A DNA stretch of 64,000 nucleotides, taken from Antitrichia curtipendula (Eukaryota; Streptophyta; Bryopsida; Hypnales; Leucodontaceae). Under the pieces are notes generated by a model. It did no database searches, had not been told where the DNA came from, and was given only the letters and a program-made list of their open reading frames with translations. This document shows positions 33,057 through 44,422 of this stretch, piece by piece; within the stretch, counting starts at the first letter, position 1, and every line of letters begins with the position of its first letter. A program made the position numbers and the translations under genes. The DNA is taken from contig OX579636.1 in the NCBI GenBank assembly GCA_951230915.1, positions 26,099,567 to 26,163,566 on the forward strand, written 5' to 3'.

Positions 33057-36000
33057 TTACACCCTAGATACCTTATTTGGACTTTGGCTTTCTTCTCCAT
33101 CCTTCACACTATCTCCACTATCACTATTCTCCACACTCGAATTCTCGCCACAACTGGCTCTTTCTTCTTCCTCCTCCTTTTCTTCTTCTTGTTCTTGTTG
33201 TTCTTCTTCTTCCTGTTCTCCTTCTCTCAACCTCTTCTCCACCATGAGCTGCCTCATGATCGCCCCTTCCTCCAACTCCGGGTGATGATGCCAATAGCTT
33301 CCCAGAAACGTCTTCGCCCCGTCCAAGCTCGGGAAGTAGGGCGGCTCGAAGTAAATCTGCGACAAGGCATCTGCAGCCGACACGGGATCCATGGAGTCGG
33401 CCTTGGGATTCGTGACCAGCGTGGCTTTGTACTCTCCGCTGCCCATGACGGAGATGACGAGCTGTTGGTAGGCGAAGTAGAACTGGCGGACGGCGGCTTC
33501 CACGGCTTGGAAGGCTTGGAGCAGGTGGATGGTCGACGAGTGGTGGAACAAAGGGTGGGTGTGGGTGCGCGTGCCGTGCGTGTGGAGGAGGTCAAGGATG
33601 GCTTCTTGTAAGCGCGGGCCGCCTTTGGGGTCGGGGTTGACGCCGACGACCTTGGGGACCAGGTGACGGAGCTCCTTGCAGGCTTTGGTCACGTGGCGGA
33701 GGCGGGTGGAGCGGAGGCAATAGGCGCCTGCAAGGACAACAACGGGACAGAAATGGAGATCAGAAAAGAAGGATCCAGAAATGGTCATGGCTCTCAGAAA
33801 CTGGGAAGTTCTGTGGGTTCTTTCGGATCGGAAATGAAGTCTAAGCTGATGTAGACCGACAGAAATGGAAACTGAGCGATGAAGCTCTCGTGAATTCAAA
33901 AGCTGCATGGATTCAAAAGCAACATCAATTCAAAAGCTCCATGGACAGAGAAAAGATCAAATGGAGCATGGTACTGCATACATGAACCAATAAGTGCCCG
34001 TAGCGCTACAAGTGGATGCATCCGTATCCAGAAGAGTGCAAATTATAAGTTCAGAAACGACAGCAACAAAATGCATCAGCAGAAAGAAATCATGTCTAAT
34101 CTTTTTGAAATAGAAAAAAAACAGGTTACTTCTTTATGGAAGTTACTGCAATCAACCATAAGCTTCGAAAGTGGGATTTCCAATTGTTATTTAACCGCTT
34201 CGGGATGAAGAAAATATTCGGTATGCATAAGAGTTGTATCCCTACCTCCACCGATGTGTTCAGTGCTGACCGCCGTCCCGTCCTGCGAAATCGCCAGCTC
34301 CTCCTTCAAGCGCATGAAATCGTCCGGGTCCATGATTTGCAACAAGTCCAGAGTGGAGATCAAGAGCTTCCAGACACGCTCCACCACCCAGCAGCTCTTG
34401 GCCGCCACTTCGCAGTTGCCCATCTTCACATTCTCCTCCACTGTTCGAAGCAAGCCCGACGCCACCTCCAACCACGCCTCAAACATTTGGTGCACAGTGG
34501 AGAGCGTGTGGTCCTCCGGGTGTCCAGGAATCGATTGACGACACGCGTACACCTGCAGAAACATCACCCAAATTAAAGCCTAATTGCAACAACTCTGTGA
34601 ACCACGCAAATCACGCAACTGGGAACACTCTAGAAGAATTTTGGTCCATCACAAGAGATCCTTAGGAATTTTAGGAAAAAAGATGTCAGTAAGCAAGGTA
34701 CACGTCTAATTTCAATGGATTCATTCTGAAAGACCGAATTTCTACGAGTAACACTGGAGGTTATGCAAAACCCTATAAAGCTCGCACATCACGCAGCTGG
34801 GAAGCGTTAAAACACACGGGTCCTCACTTACTCGTGCACTGCAATTAATAAGAACTAAGTCATAGTCGCAAAGGGACAAGTTGCGTTTCTAAGAAACTGA
34901 AGTACCATAAATTCTACCCGAAAATTGCGAATTGCATCAAACCTAGAAACTTCTTAGATCTTGCACCTGATAAGCATCAATCATTGGAGAATAGTAGTAA
35001 CCGGGAACCTCCCCTGCAAGACGCCACTGGCAAATGTCGAATGGATTCTCCATTCTAACCTTGGTAATCTATAAGAGCTCCTTAGAAACCAGAACTGTGC
35101 TTCACATCTAAAAACGAACTAAACCTTAGTCACTCAACAATACTGCAATTTCAAACTACCCGTTGGGAGGCCCCAAAACCTCTGCTTGAGAAAATTGAAG
35201 AATAGAGAATGGAGGAAGCGACATGGAAGAGCCAGAGGAAGAGGAGCACAAACAAGCACCACGTAAATCGTTGGCGAACAGTGGTAATCGGGAACCTCCC
35301 CTGCCAGATGTCTGCAGATGCAGAATCGAATATCCATTCTAACCTTGGTAATCTCTATCTATCAGGCCCTTCGAAAGCAGAACTCTGCTTCACATCTAAA
35401 ACGAACTAAATCGTAGTCATTACAGAATTTCCGAGTACCGATTGGAAGGCAACAAAACTACTTGAGAAAATTGAAGCATAAAAAATGGAGGAAGCTCTGG
35501 TATGGAAGAGAGAGACAGAGACAGAGCAGCACTTGTTGCATCCCCCCAATACGTACCTCAAGAGGTTGGCAAATAAGATCATACTCCAACACGGGCTTCC
35601 CTGCCAAGTTCGGTTCCCCCAGTCCCAACGTAAACGGCGCCCTGGCCATCTTCCCTTCAATCGCAAACTGCAGCCTCCCACTCACTGCTTGCGCCGTCCG
35701 CCATGACGCTAGTCTCGGCAACAAGCTCTCCTTACTCAACCTGCTCACCACCGCCTTCTCCCCCGACTTATGCCACACCACGTAACTGTGCGCCGTCGCC
35801 GTCGCCGTCGGGGCTTCCTCGTCTCCTTCCACAATACACGAAAGAATCTCCAACTGTGAGCTTGCGAGACTCTCCAGACGACGCAACCATTCCTCCCTGT
35901 CCATGTAAGGGCGAGTGTCGCAGAAAACGCCTGAGATCATGCGAAACAGAAGCTCCAGGCTGTGAAGCCCAGGCTTGACGATGGGTTCGTTGCGCCAGGT

Positions 36001-36201
36001 TGTAGTCCTTGTTTGCCAGAGAGCTGTGAGTTCGGGTAGGTGGAGGTAAAGCTCGTAAGCTTCGACTTGGGAAGCGGAAGGTTGGACTAAGGCTTCCATG
36101 TCGCAGTTGGCAAGGGAGACGGAAACTGGTAGCCCAGGGAAGTTCGCCCGTGAACGAACTTCGTTGGGGTGAGTGTAATCCATGGGTGGTCGATGCTCCA
36201 T
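33057..36201 (-). CDS. HSPRO: HSPRO (Hs1pro-1-like) protein, three exons, 540 aa
   Basis: The coding sequence joins 36201-35557, 34552-34246 and 33727-33057 on the minus strand (645, 307 and 671 nt; 541 codons with stop). Splice sites are clean: CTTGAG|GTACGT, TTTCTGCAG|GTG, GGTGGAG|GTAGGG and CCTTGCAG|GCG, with consistent phases. The product matches plant HSPRO1/HSPRO2 across both Hs1pro-1 domains: AYELYLHLPELTALW, FTLGLGEPNLAGKP, LDLLQIMDPDDFMRLKEEL, DPKGGPRLQEA and FEPPYFPSLDGAKTFLG occur in order. The sugar beet founder was reported in nematode resistance. Arabidopsis HSPRO2 is stress-induced and binds the SnRK1 complex. The usual length is near 435 residues. The excess here includes a Glu-rich, then Ser-rich, acidic tail from about residue 486. 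The start is the first ATG in a frame closed by TAA upstream; ATG at 36183 is an alternative. The exons are much more GC-rich than the flanking DNA. Confidence 0.9.
34975..35520. repeat. Tandem duplication of about 288 bp in HSPRO intron 1
   Basis: GGGAACCTCCCCTGC at 35003 recurs at 35290; CTTCACATCTAAAA near 35099 recurs near 35388; TTGAGAAAATTGAAG at 35186 recurs at 35462. The right copy runs up to the exon-1 splice donor at 35556, and the left copy keeps a similar ACGTAA in the matching place. Confidence 0.75.
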
Positions 36202-38150
36202 GAATGTTAACAAAGTCCAAGAAGAACAGAAGGTTTCAGATATGGGATCCAAGTGGGGGTGGAGGAGAGCTGGGGGGATGAAGCTCTTGACGGAGAGGAA
36301 CAGCAAAACGCGAACATCTCCTGGCGGAAACTGGGACGCAGTTTAGTGCTTAGGCGAGGAATCACGCCGGGCTTGGATTGTTGTGACGAGCTGTAGACGA
36401 CTGTCGAAGGGAGAAGTTTGAAACGTTCAAATTTGCGTGAAATTTGAAACGGGCGGCGGCGGCGGCGGAGGTGGATGCTGTCGCGCGCGGAGTTTCTTCG
36501 AGCTCCGACGGAATCTCGTCCTGTATAGCACCGACGCGCTAGGACCTTATTTCGTAATTTGGTGGCGACGGTCGGGGATTCCTTCGTTTGTACGAGGAAA
36601 ACACGCGACTGTACCTGCGAGATTGTTCAAAAGAGTCAAGCAGTTGTTGCACCAAACATGGAACGAAATCGTAAGGCTAGAGGGAAACACCGACAAGCCT
36701 TGAACATGCAACAGCTAGAGAAGCTCTTCTATGGAACAGCAGCTATGGCGAAAATCGGAACTACTCAGATTTTCACTCCGACGCTTGCATGTAATTAATC
36801 CCGAACAATCTTCCCCAGATTCTGACCAATCTAATAAAAGAGAAGATCAGTAAGCTTGCTGTTCCAATCTTTCCAAACCCTGCTCTCTCAAAACTCTCTC
36901 CCCGCGGTAACTGGTTAACCGAGAACTCTTGTTCCGGCAAGTGCACACAACGTGGATATAGTCACTAAGCTTCTTAATACACTCCGTTCGAAACTCGTTC
37001 TCTATCAAGCTAATTGAAAAATGACTTCACCCGACCGACCGCAACGAACCCAAAACAAAAAAATTCTCCGTTTTTTCGCAGTTCCAGATCAAGTAGACAA
37101 CGCTCCAAACAAGTGTAACCCAAACTACCAAAACCCCGCCCCTGTCACAACGAATCAAAATCCCACAGGAACCCGATGTAAGCAAAGGCTCAAGAGTAGT
37201 ACAGTAATATCAACCTCCGCTTTCAAAGTTTTCCAAACAAAACTCCAACCCTTGCACCGGGTTACTTCCACCACTGGAATCTTGTGATGTATCAATGCTT
37301 CGTGTCTACGCTTACACAAAACTTGCACAAACACTCTGTTCCAGATCACAAACTCTCACTTGGATATCATAAACTCGCAGACTGGATTGCTCTCACTCTC
37401 TATCTCTTCAGATTGCGGTGATGCAGTGTCGTAGGCGCGTATTGTAGTGCTGAATGATGATTCAAAGCAAGTGCATACCCAAATCTCTGTCAACTCTCAA
37501 CTACCCAACCTCCAAATCCGCTCCCGGCCCTTCCTGCGCACTTGCCGGTCCGTTGTTAGTATTCTAATGGCGTTTCCGCCGCGTCAGCACCCATGCCTGG
37601 CAAAGTCAAATGTATCCACGCCTGCGCTGGCAACGCAAGCCTTCGGATTATGAGTGGGTCAAAAAAATTATTTAAAAATCAAATAAAAATAAAAATTGCC
37701 TTCGGATTGTGGCAAATAAAAAAATAGCCTCAGGAATTTGGGAATTGTGACGGATTCCTCATCCGCAGGCAACAAGGACGGAACTCTCCAGTAACCAACT
37801 TGTACAGTCGTCACCACCAGAAAAATTTATAATATTCTTCATCAGGCTTCCGAAGTTCATTCACAGTTTCCTTCCTCTCTTTTCTTTTTTTGCTTTTCTT
37901 TTTTTGAATTCTGTTGCTGGAGATTGTTTTCCACCGGCAACTGATGAATGTACTGGAAGCTCCAAAAAAGTGATGAACTCCAAGCTTCCTGGATTGACCC
38001 CAATACCCCATAGCGCCTCCAAAAGCGTGTGCAAGATTTGAGGATAGACATGAACGTTCCTTTTTATTCAGACGCCGGCGAGGGGGCACGGAGATCTTCG
38101 TGCCCCGTAGATTTCTCGGGTGGCTTCGGTAACGGCTGCGTTTGGTGGCG
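36202..38150. other. Region upstream of HSPRO
   Basis: Likely holds the HSPRO promoter and leader, reading leftwards. A GGC triplet run lies at about 36451-36471. Plus-strand frames here (88 codons at 36437 and at 37021) show no recognisable domain, so no divergent gene is called. Confidence 0.4.
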
Positions 38151-39347
38151 TTTGGTAGATTTCCTGTGATATTCTAGGAGGGGTGTAGAGTTTGGATGGG
38201 GGATGTCCGCTTAGTGTGGATATTCGTCGGTCCCTGATGAGTTGGAAGTCTAGTCAGGTTTAGTGGGGGGGGGGGAGGTTTAACTGTTTAATTAGTACCG
38301 TAGCTGGGGAACCCTCTAGCTGGAGATTTTATTGTGTCATGTCGTGTCATGTCCACAGCCAGCACTGTTTCTTTTCCGGTTTAGTGTGTCACTGCAGTAA
38401 ACATGATCCATGTGCATTGAATGCTGAAATTATCCCACCAATACTACATGTGAAGGAGATACAAAGAGGCTCTTTTTATGGGTGGAAAATGAATCAATAA
38501 TTAGGAAATGACCAGGGCTGGATCATCTGATCTGGTCAGTCTTGATGACCCAGGAGATAATTGTGGATAAACTGAAGGAAAAAAAAAACTGATTAAAATG
38601 TTGTGATATGTTATAGCTGGTTAGCTTTGTAATTTTCAACGTCTCTGAAGAAGTTTAGGGTCAAGGATCCCAAATGTAAATTCAAATTTGATGACCTGTG
38701 GTAAACAACAAAAGCAGAACAGTGTGACCATGAGGCTACGTGTCCTAGGTAAACATCAAATCTGTCAGATCCCACATTCTCACTTCAACCAAAACCTAAC
38801 TGCGTTGTGCAATGTGAATGTGGTTGTAGATAGGATTTGGATACAAGCTACTTGTTCTCAATATCTTAGGTGTACCTACTAGAAGTATTGTAATTCTATG
38901 GACTTCTATAGCATGTCCCACCCCATCCACAATCTATTACAAGTGTTTTTGATTGGATTGTCAATAAATTTGCCAAAACCTCAATTGACCTAAAGTCAAT
39001 TGTATCCATGTTCCTATTTTTTTATTCTTTTCAAAAAATAAACTCATTATTTTTATGAAATGATATGGGATAATTTGTACTTGTATCAACAATCATTTTT
39101 ATATTTGTAATTTGTACAAATATTGTCCGTATTTATACAAGTATATATATCCTTATACCTTCACATCCACAAATATACACATATATGTATCCCTATACCC
39201 TCGTATCCACACATGTACACATACATTTTTACACATTTTTACCTATATATGATAGGCTTAATTAGTTGGACCCTTCATTTCTATTTTATTTCTCCCCCAT
39301 CCACCTCCATCTTCTTAGTAGCTTGTGGATGGTGTTTTTGAGTGGAT
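38151..39347. other. Intergenic, nothing recognised
   Basis: A G-run near 38267 and ATACAC-rich low complexity near 39130-39250. No gene or bounded repeat identified. Confidence 0.4.
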
Positions 39348-39643
39348 AAGGTGAATACACCCAAAATCACACCACACTTAACCCCACCATCACCACTCTG
39401 TGTACATCTCCAAAATGAATATGTACACATGTGGAAGAACTAATTCTAGAACCTTGATCAAATTTGAACCTTCCTAACTTTCGCATACGGTATCCAAATG
39501 TCGCGTTCTTGGGTGCGTTGGAGCCTCCTTTCACTTGCCAACAACCTAAAAATCAATGAAAATTTGATCACTCCAATTATTAATAATAGGAACTAGGCAC
39601 AGTAGCAAAAAAAACAGTGGGTTTTTGACTGGGTACCCACCTT
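39348..39643 (-). mobile_element. Short element with AAGGTGGGTACCC termini, copy 1
   Basis: Ends read AAGGTGAATACACCCAAAA at the left and, complemented, AAGGTGGGTACCCAGTCAA at the right. The interior matches the copies near 47371, 48122 and 49120 (same words GTTGGAGCCTCCTTTCACTT and TACATCTCCAAAAT, here in the opposite orientation). No duplication could be assigned. Non-coding. Confidence 0.6.
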
Positions 39644-41300
39644 CATTACAGATGTGATTTGAACATGCTCCAGACATACTCAGTCAGTATGCACACACAA
39701 CTCAAAAGCCACCGATTCCCGGTACCATTTTGGGGGAGCTTCCAACAAACAGTGTCTGTTCAAAGCAAAAAAAAAAACATGCTTTGTGAACTGCAGGCAT
39801 CACTGGATGGATAGACAGATTTTTGATGCTTCTGCAGACAGAATAGCATATTCAAGGGTCCTTTTTTATCTATCAACTGATGAGTGATTGAGTGCCTTCC
39901 AAGGCATCCGATCATTGTCTGAGTTTTGAAAACTCTGGCACTGTACTAAGTTACCCCCCTTTTTCTTTTTCTTTTTTCTGATTGAGGATTTAATGTGTAA
40001 TTCTAATTTTGAAAAAAAAGCAACAGTTCTTGATCAACAGAATTTCATGCCAAACCCACTCCAAGCATGAATGTTATTGTATGTTTTGGGATGTAAAAAA
40101 AATCCACTAGAAGTCATCAAGCTTGGTACTACCATAAGACCTTTGGATATTCCAGAACAAAGCTTATAATTAACTGTAACAATTGGACGATTATGAGTAG
40201 AGTTTGTAAATGTGTCAATCAAAGGTTTGTTGTGCGTGGCATGGCAAAGGCTTGAGCGAGGGAGTGAAATTGGTCTGCAGTGTCGAAACTCCTCTTTGCT
40301 TGATTTCACAGACAAAAAATTTAGAAAATAAGAAAGTCAAAGTGAAAAAAAGAACTAGTGCTCCGTAATGTTTTAAAAAAAAAACGATAGCATCTTTGAT
40401 CATCTAGTTTGTTGTGCTTCTTTTGGTCCCAATTGAATTTTATGCTGTTTTAAAAAGTGGAAACTCGAGTAAAATGACATAGCAGACATCTCACTACACT
40501 ATGTACCATATTTATTGTCACGAAATTTCAAATGCATTTTAATATTTCTTTTTGCTGATTTGTGTTTAGTTTATAGTTGGATATATATGTGATAGAATTA
40601 ATGTACTAAATGATTATATATTATCATGAACAAAATCTCCTTCAAGTTGTCAATGGACCCAAAGAAAATTAATGGTTATAAATTGCACATTTTGGTTGAC
40701 TGTATTGTATAAAATGTAATTCATTTGAAGTCAGATTTATATCACCACAATTAGTGAAGAAGATTCCATGACTTGAACCAAAATAATCCTCCATTTGACT
40801 TATGCAAAAGTTCTAAAATTTAATTAAGCCCACTGAGTATGTTGTTGTCCTTCGAATGGGAGAGGGTAAGACACAACACAAATGGAAAAAAGTGTTATTG
40901 TGACTTCCAAATTTGTTCTAAGGCCTCGATCCTATTATGTCAAAAAATGTCCCTTCAAATGTAAGTTCAACAAGCTTTATCCCACATCCTTCTTGTGAGA
41001 AGTTAATTAAATATTTCTTGAATATACTTAGTATACAAGGATATAGATGCTCTAAATTGTAGGGCACAATATATAAGAATTATGGATTGCCCATTCCTAA
41101 GCCCAATTGAAAATAGTTCAAAAAATAGATGCCAAAATTTAAGAGAACATATTTTTTATAAAAACAAAAAAATTGTATGTTGAATAAAAAATTATTGACA
41201 ATTTAGTTTTTAAATTTTTAGCACTAGCCAAAATTTATTTTCTAGAGAAAATTATATTTTTGGCAAAGAAGTGTCGACCCTGTTGTACACTTACAATAGC
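39644..41300. other. AT-rich intergenic, nothing recognised
   Basis: No supported gene. The 93-codon minus-strand frame at 40034-40315 has no recognisable features. Confidence 0.4.
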
Positions 41301-41302
41301 TA

Positions 41303-41753
41303 CACTAAAGATGGTATATTTAGTGTTGAGTGACATTTAGTGTTTTTACCCCCCTACTAGCTACAACACTAAATCTGAACTTGTCCACAATTAGTGTTAG
41401 ACTTGAATGTGCCGGCTGCAAACTTCAAAGCCTTGTAACTTTTGCAAAAAATCTTCAAATCAGTAAAATGAGATGTTTTTCGGCATCTGCAAAAACTGTA
41501 GATGCCGAAAAACATCTCATTTTACTGATTTGAAGAATTTTTGCAAAAGTTACAAGGCTCTGAAGTTTGCAGCCGCCTAGTCCTAATCGGTCCGATTTTG
41601 TCCGTGAACAGTTATATTCCGTCTGATATGACAACTCTGGTTCACATTTAGTGTTTGAATTGACATTTAATGTTACTTACTTTCATAGGGTAATTGGCTT
41701 TTAGTGTATGCCTTCGTATTTAGTGGACAAGACACTAAATATCATCTTTAGTG
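41303..41753. mobile_element. CACTAAA-type foldback element with central hairpin
   Basis: TA at 41301-41302 and 41754-41755 flank ends CACTAAAGATGGTATATTTA and, complemented, CACTAAAGATGATATTTAGT. The terminal regions repeat ATTTAGTG many times in both orientations, as transposase-binding subterminal repeats often do. The centre (about 41425-41575) is a nearly perfect hairpin with arms of about 70 bases around a loop of a few bases. Length is 451 bp; there is no coding capacity. Confidence 0.75.
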
Positions 41754-41755
41754 TA

Positions 41756-43485
41756 CTTGTAGTTATAAATAGGACCCAATATGAACAAATCCTTAATTCA
41801 CGCCAAGCCCAACAAAGCATTGGAGTTAAGGAAAACATGCCTACTACCAAACAAATTTGATCTCTAGGTACCTTGGAGAAGCTACTTGTCAACTCATGTA
41901 CTCTTCAAAGATTGAGAAGTTTGAGAAAAAACATTTGCAAATAGAATTGAGTCCTTCCTACAAAAAAATGAGTTCTTCAAAGTTTGTTGGGCAAGACTAA
42001 GGGTGCACTTACATATTGGATGGGTGGGAAAAATGGCACTATAGTCCAAGCCACCAACTCACCCACCATCATGTAAACACGCCCTAGCATTGTTCAAACA
42101 ACAATTGACACCGGTCCATTGGTAAAATTAGTAGCCACCATACACGTCTACTGATATCGGTAAAGCTTTTTTATTTGATGGAGAAGTTCTTTATAGATAT
42201 CCAACTTACACGTCTTATTCTTGTTAGTCACCAATGCCCTCCTTAGCCCTTACATAAAAGCACAAATTGGGTTTGTGGGCAGTTCTTTCCCTACCGAGTT
42301 TGGACAAATGCACAATTGCACTTTGCCCACCCACCTAGCATGTAAACATGCCCTAAATTGGTAGAGCATAAGTAGACCATGCTAAACCACAAGTCAACAT
42401 ATCCCCTTCCAAAGTGCAATATCATGATGCTACAAGGTTGCTTATTACCACAATCTTATTCCCTTTATTTTTGAATAATACAAGTGTTTTCTTTGTAAAA
42501 AAAAAAAAAAAAACTTGTATTATTCAAAAATAGAGGGAGTAAGATTTGGTAATGGGTGGGTGGCTGACACAAATGGGAGGGTCCGGTAGATGTGGGAACT
42601 GGGTGACGGACGACATTGGCCAATTATTCTACATTATTTCTCCCTCTATATACCCCCCCTAATAAAATGTCTGGTACCCTGATCCCCCCCAACTGAACTT
42701 CTGCTGCAACAGGAAATTGTGACAGGAAATTGCATCATCAGGTGTTGACGAGTCCCCGAGTCCCCGAGTCCACCTGTGCTCCCTTATGTATGAATGATGT
42801 GGGAGCTTTGGCACGTGGGCCAGCACCCAAAAGTCACCTTATTACGCAGATGATCAGATGTCCATGTTCCAAACATGCTCCACTAGGTCTGAAACCAAAC
42901 CCAAGGCAAGCCGCGTGTTTCTCCAAAGTGAACCACGGGGTCCAAGGCACTTTCACTGTCAAAGAGGATGGACTCCGTCTCCCAAGAGACTGACTGACTC
43001 CATTATCATTATCTAAACCTACACAAGCCCGAGTTTGCTTGTTTTTCCAAGTTCCTAGATTCAAAAAAGAGCGACAGTTTTTTGGATAACTAAAAGCGAG
43101 GGACTGAGCGGGCTTCTTCCATCTAGAATCCAACCCGTTTTTGGATATTGTTCGAAGAATCCAGGATTGACTGGCAGATTTCCAAGTGGGGGTTTGGTAT
43201 AGTGAGACGTCCCACCACAAGGGCCTCCCATCAGAAAAGTTGGGCCAGATTGTTTGGATGCCATCCTGACACCAAAGGCTGCATTTCAGTCATTTTAGTG
43301 TCATTTTATCCACACTAAGTTGGTATGGAGGTTGGCACCAAATTAACTTAATAGCATCTCCATGCATCATCTTGACACCATATTCACATGCCTTGAATTT
43401 CCTGATGCCCATTGTGTGAGGGACATGCCTCAAGGGTGGGATCTTCACACAATGGGAGGCTTGTGTGGTGGGGAGTCCCGTTGCA
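41756..43485. other. Intergenic, one tiny Stowaway-like element inside
   Basis: Composition is mixed, with a GC-richer part at 42550-43480. The 128-codon minus-strand frame at 42834-43220 has no recognised domain. Only the element at 42459-42539 is assigned. Confidence 0.35.
42459..42539. mobile_element. Stowaway-like MITE remnant, 81 bp
   Basis: TA at 42457-42458 and 42540-42541 flank ends TTCCCTTTATTTTTGAATAA and, complemented, CTCCCTCTATTTTTGAATAA. TA targets and CTCCCTC termini are typical of Stowaway (Tc1/mariner-type) MITEs. The centre is a run of A. Confidence 0.65.
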
Positions 43486-43489
43486 TTAA

Positions 43490-44418
43490 CCCCAAAAGTT
43501 ATTTGGCTATGTTATCACCCAAAACACTCAAAAACTGTCATTTTTAGCACAAGTATCATTTTTATTTTTTTAAATATCATTCTTGGACACATGTTACCAT
43601 ACGATCTTGTAGTGCGCTAGATTGAGAAGATGTGGAAAAAAATTCAGAAATTTCCACCGTGTAGATTGCAAGATATTAGTGTTTGAAGTGACAAAAATCA
43701 TTTTTTGGTCCCTGCAAAAAATTGGGCAGCTGCACTTCACAAGGTCACATTTGTATGAAAAAATGTCCAAAATGGTGGTGCTTCTTTGGATTCATTCTTC
43801 AAGACAAGTTGGCAACATGCTTGAAATTTTTTAAATCATTTGAAATTATATAACATATAGGAAAAAAATAGTAAGTAGAAAGAAATAGAGAATGATTCAA
43901 AATACAAAATTGTTAACAATTCTTTTATGAAATTGAAAAATCCCAATCCCAATGGTTGCAATGTTGTAATAAACAATATACATCTAATGTGTTTGTTTGT
44001 TTTTCCAAAAATATTGAAAATTGAGTAAAAAAAAGGACTTCAAAGTTTATTTTAGAGTAGAGAATCCATAACAACCCGCAAACTAAAACACCTCAAAACT
44101 TTTGACTCATTGATCAAAATGGAATGATTTGAAGCTTTCTATGTATATATAAATCTAAAAAAACATTTCAAATTTTTATTTAAGAAAAAAGTGATTTTTT
44201 TAGATCTGCCTAGACTACACAAGTTGAGAAACAAACCACATATTAGGCCATAACTTTTTACTCATATTTCCAAATGTCCTGAAATTTAGTGCACTTGGAA
44301 GATATTCCTTGTCCACACCTTCTATTTAAATTTGGGCCAAAAAGATGGAAATTTCTTGTCACAGATAACTACCCAAAATTTCTATGTTGCCAAAAAACAC
44401 AGCTTGGTCCTTTAGGGG
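43490..44418 (+). mobile_element. piggyBac-type non-autonomous element, copy D
   Basis: TTAA at 43486-43489 and 44419-44422 flank ends CCCCAAAAGTTATTTGGC and GGTCCTTTAGGGG. The 929-bp interior follows copies A-C. After the right TTAA the sequence repeats GGGGTTAA once, a possible footprint of another insertion. Confidence 0.8.
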
Positions 44419-44422
44419 TTAA

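Noticed and set aside
33084..33611. 175-codon plus-strand frame
   Set aside because: It is antisense to HSPRO exon 3; its phenylalanine-rich start is the complement of the Glu-coding GAA/GAG tract.
35462..36220. Several 70-150-codon frames on both strands
   Set aside because: They are shadows of HSPRO exon 1, which has matching family motifs and splice sites.
41425..41575. Annotated microRNA precursor
   Set aside because: The hairpin is embedded in a TIR element, is too perfect over too long a stem, and there is no expression evidence; kept as a finding only.
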